Shown here piece by piece: positions 7,325 through 7,490 of a stretch of 7,490 bases of DNA. Position numbers and translations under genes: made by a program. The stretch spans positions 1 to 7,490 of the forward strand of contig CACZQG010000294.1 in NCBI GenBank assembly GCA_902783235.1, in the 5' to 3' direction. This stretch comes from an uncultured Ruminococcus sp. GTDB lineage: Bacteria; Bacillota; Clostridia; Oscillospirales; Ruminococcaceae. Under the pieces are notes generated by a model. That model did no database searches, was not told where the DNA came from, and saw only the letters and a program-made list of their open reading frames with translations. Position 1 is the stretch's first letter, and every line of letters begins with the position of its first letter.

Positions 7325-7338
7325 AGTTAGCGCTAACT
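7325..7338. promoter_or_regulatory. perfect 14-bp palindrome, candidate repressor operator
   Basis: AGTTAGCGCTAACT is its own reverse complement. With flanks the minus strand reads TTAGTTAGCGCTAACTTAA, which nearly keeps an outer TTA/TAA symmetry. The TTAG...CTAA half-sites resemble the DtxR/IdeR iron box (TTAGGTTAGSCTAACCTAA), although the centre here is two bases rather than one. A central-CG palindrome is also compatible with a LacI-family operator. It lies about 40 nt downstream of the predicted transcription start and just before the ribosome site. A bound repressor could therefore block elongation, or the RNA could pair with itself near the ribosome site. Binding by a specific protein is inference. 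Confidence 0.6.
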
Positions 7339-7358
7339 AACCAAAACCTCAAAAATTA

Positions 7359-7376
7359 GGTCTTATGTTCAAGACC
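7359..7376 (-). promoter_or_regulatory. inverted repeat at the predicted mRNA 5' end
   Basis: The minus strand reads GGTCTT, GAACAT, AAGACC: a 6-bp perfect stem with a 6-nt loop, beginning at about the predicted transcription start. It is followed by TAATTTTT. It may be a stabilising 5' stem-loop, a DNA-level operator, or a weak attenuator. The stem is short and only half G+C, so termination here would be inefficient. Confidence 0.4.
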
Positions 7377-7383
7377 ATTAATT

Positions 7384-7412
7384 ATTATACCACAATCATA
7401 AGTATGTTTCAA
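7384..7412 (-). promoter_or_regulatory. sigma-A type promoter of the operon
   Basis: On the minus strand a -35 box TTGAAA (7407-7412) is followed by exactly 17 bp and a consensus -10 box TATAAT (7384-7389), preceded by TGG, an extended -10 element. Transcription would start near 7376-7378, giving a leader of about 68 nt before the ATG at 7309. No comparable promoter is obvious inside the operon, where all gene junctions overlap or nearly touch. A promoter this close to consensus suggests control by repression as well as, or instead of, activation. Confidence 0.85.
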
Positions 7413-7450
7413 CTCCATTTTGCTCCCACTGCTCTGTTCTGATAACATTT

Positions 7451-7489
7451 TGACATGAGTGTCTGATGTGACAGTTTTTTTGCCTGTCA
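7451..7489. repeat. TGTCA/TGACA repeats upstream of the promoter
   Basis: Read on the minus strand, TGACAG (7484-7489) and CTGTCA (7469-7474) form an inverted repeat around an A-rich spacer. A further TGTCA lies at 7451-7455, in direct orientation to the one at 7469-7473 with 18-bp spacing. They would lie roughly 75 to 110 bp upstream of the predicted transcription start, a normal distance for an AraC-type activator. The motif is short and could be chance. No coding sequence is seen between 7310 and the right edge. Confidence 0.3.
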
Positions 7490-7490
7490 A

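Noticed and set aside
7310..7378. Riboswitch in the operon leader
   Set aside because: The predicted leader is only about 68 nt and shows one short stem and one palindrome; no known riboswitch core can be recognised.
7450..7478. Divergent plus-strand promoter from a perfect TTGACA at 7450-7455
   Set aside because: No -10-like hexamer occurs at 16 to 18 bp spacing and no open reading frame follows before the edge.

Overview
The window looks like a chromosomal piece of a Gram-positive anaerobe of the Bacillota, most likely a Clostridia/Oscillospiraceae (Ruminococcus-like) organism. The basis is moderate base composition, AGGAGG-type ribosome binding sites, a textbook sigma-A type promoter, and the families present (a Trep_Strep/MptD-type ECF substrate-binding subunit and a fused two-domain ECF ATPase). 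The genus-level guess is inference; no marker gene is present.

Nearly everything is one operon on the minus strand, read from right to left. A strong promoter (7384-7412) is followed by a leader of about 70 nt. The leader carries a 5'-terminal inverted repeat and a perfect 14-bp palindrome just ahead of the first ribosome binding site. Six tightly coupled genes follow: an ECF S component of the MptD/Trep_Strep family (6743-7309), an AraC-family regulator (5769-6746), two half-size ABC transporters of exporter fold with intact nucleotide-binding sites (4018-5769 and 2292-4025), an EcfT-type transmembrane subunit (1547-2290) and a fused two-NBD ECF ATPase (129-1550). Every junction overlaps or is 1 nt apart, so the genes are probably translationally coupled. 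A strong 15-bp hairpin terminator (81-117) lies 11 nt after the last stop codon.

Taken together this is one complete ECF-type importer (S + T + AA) wrapped around a regulator and a heterodimeric exporter-fold ABC pair. The pair resembles the YbtP/YbtQ and IrtA/IrtB group, where exporter-fold half transporters work in siderophore handling and, unusually, in import. No biosynthesis genes (NRPS/PKS) are present. My leading hypothesis is a dedicated uptake system for a metal-chelate or siderophore-like small molecule, possibly scavenged, controlled by the operon's own AraC protein and perhaps by an iron- or metal-responsive repressor acting at the palindrome. The substrate is not proven by sequence.

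At the left edge (1-70) a minus-strand reading frame may be the start of another gene, but it is weakly supported. There is no gene-free stretch longer than 300 bases. I see no tRNA, rRNA, CRISPR, insertion sequence or attachment site.
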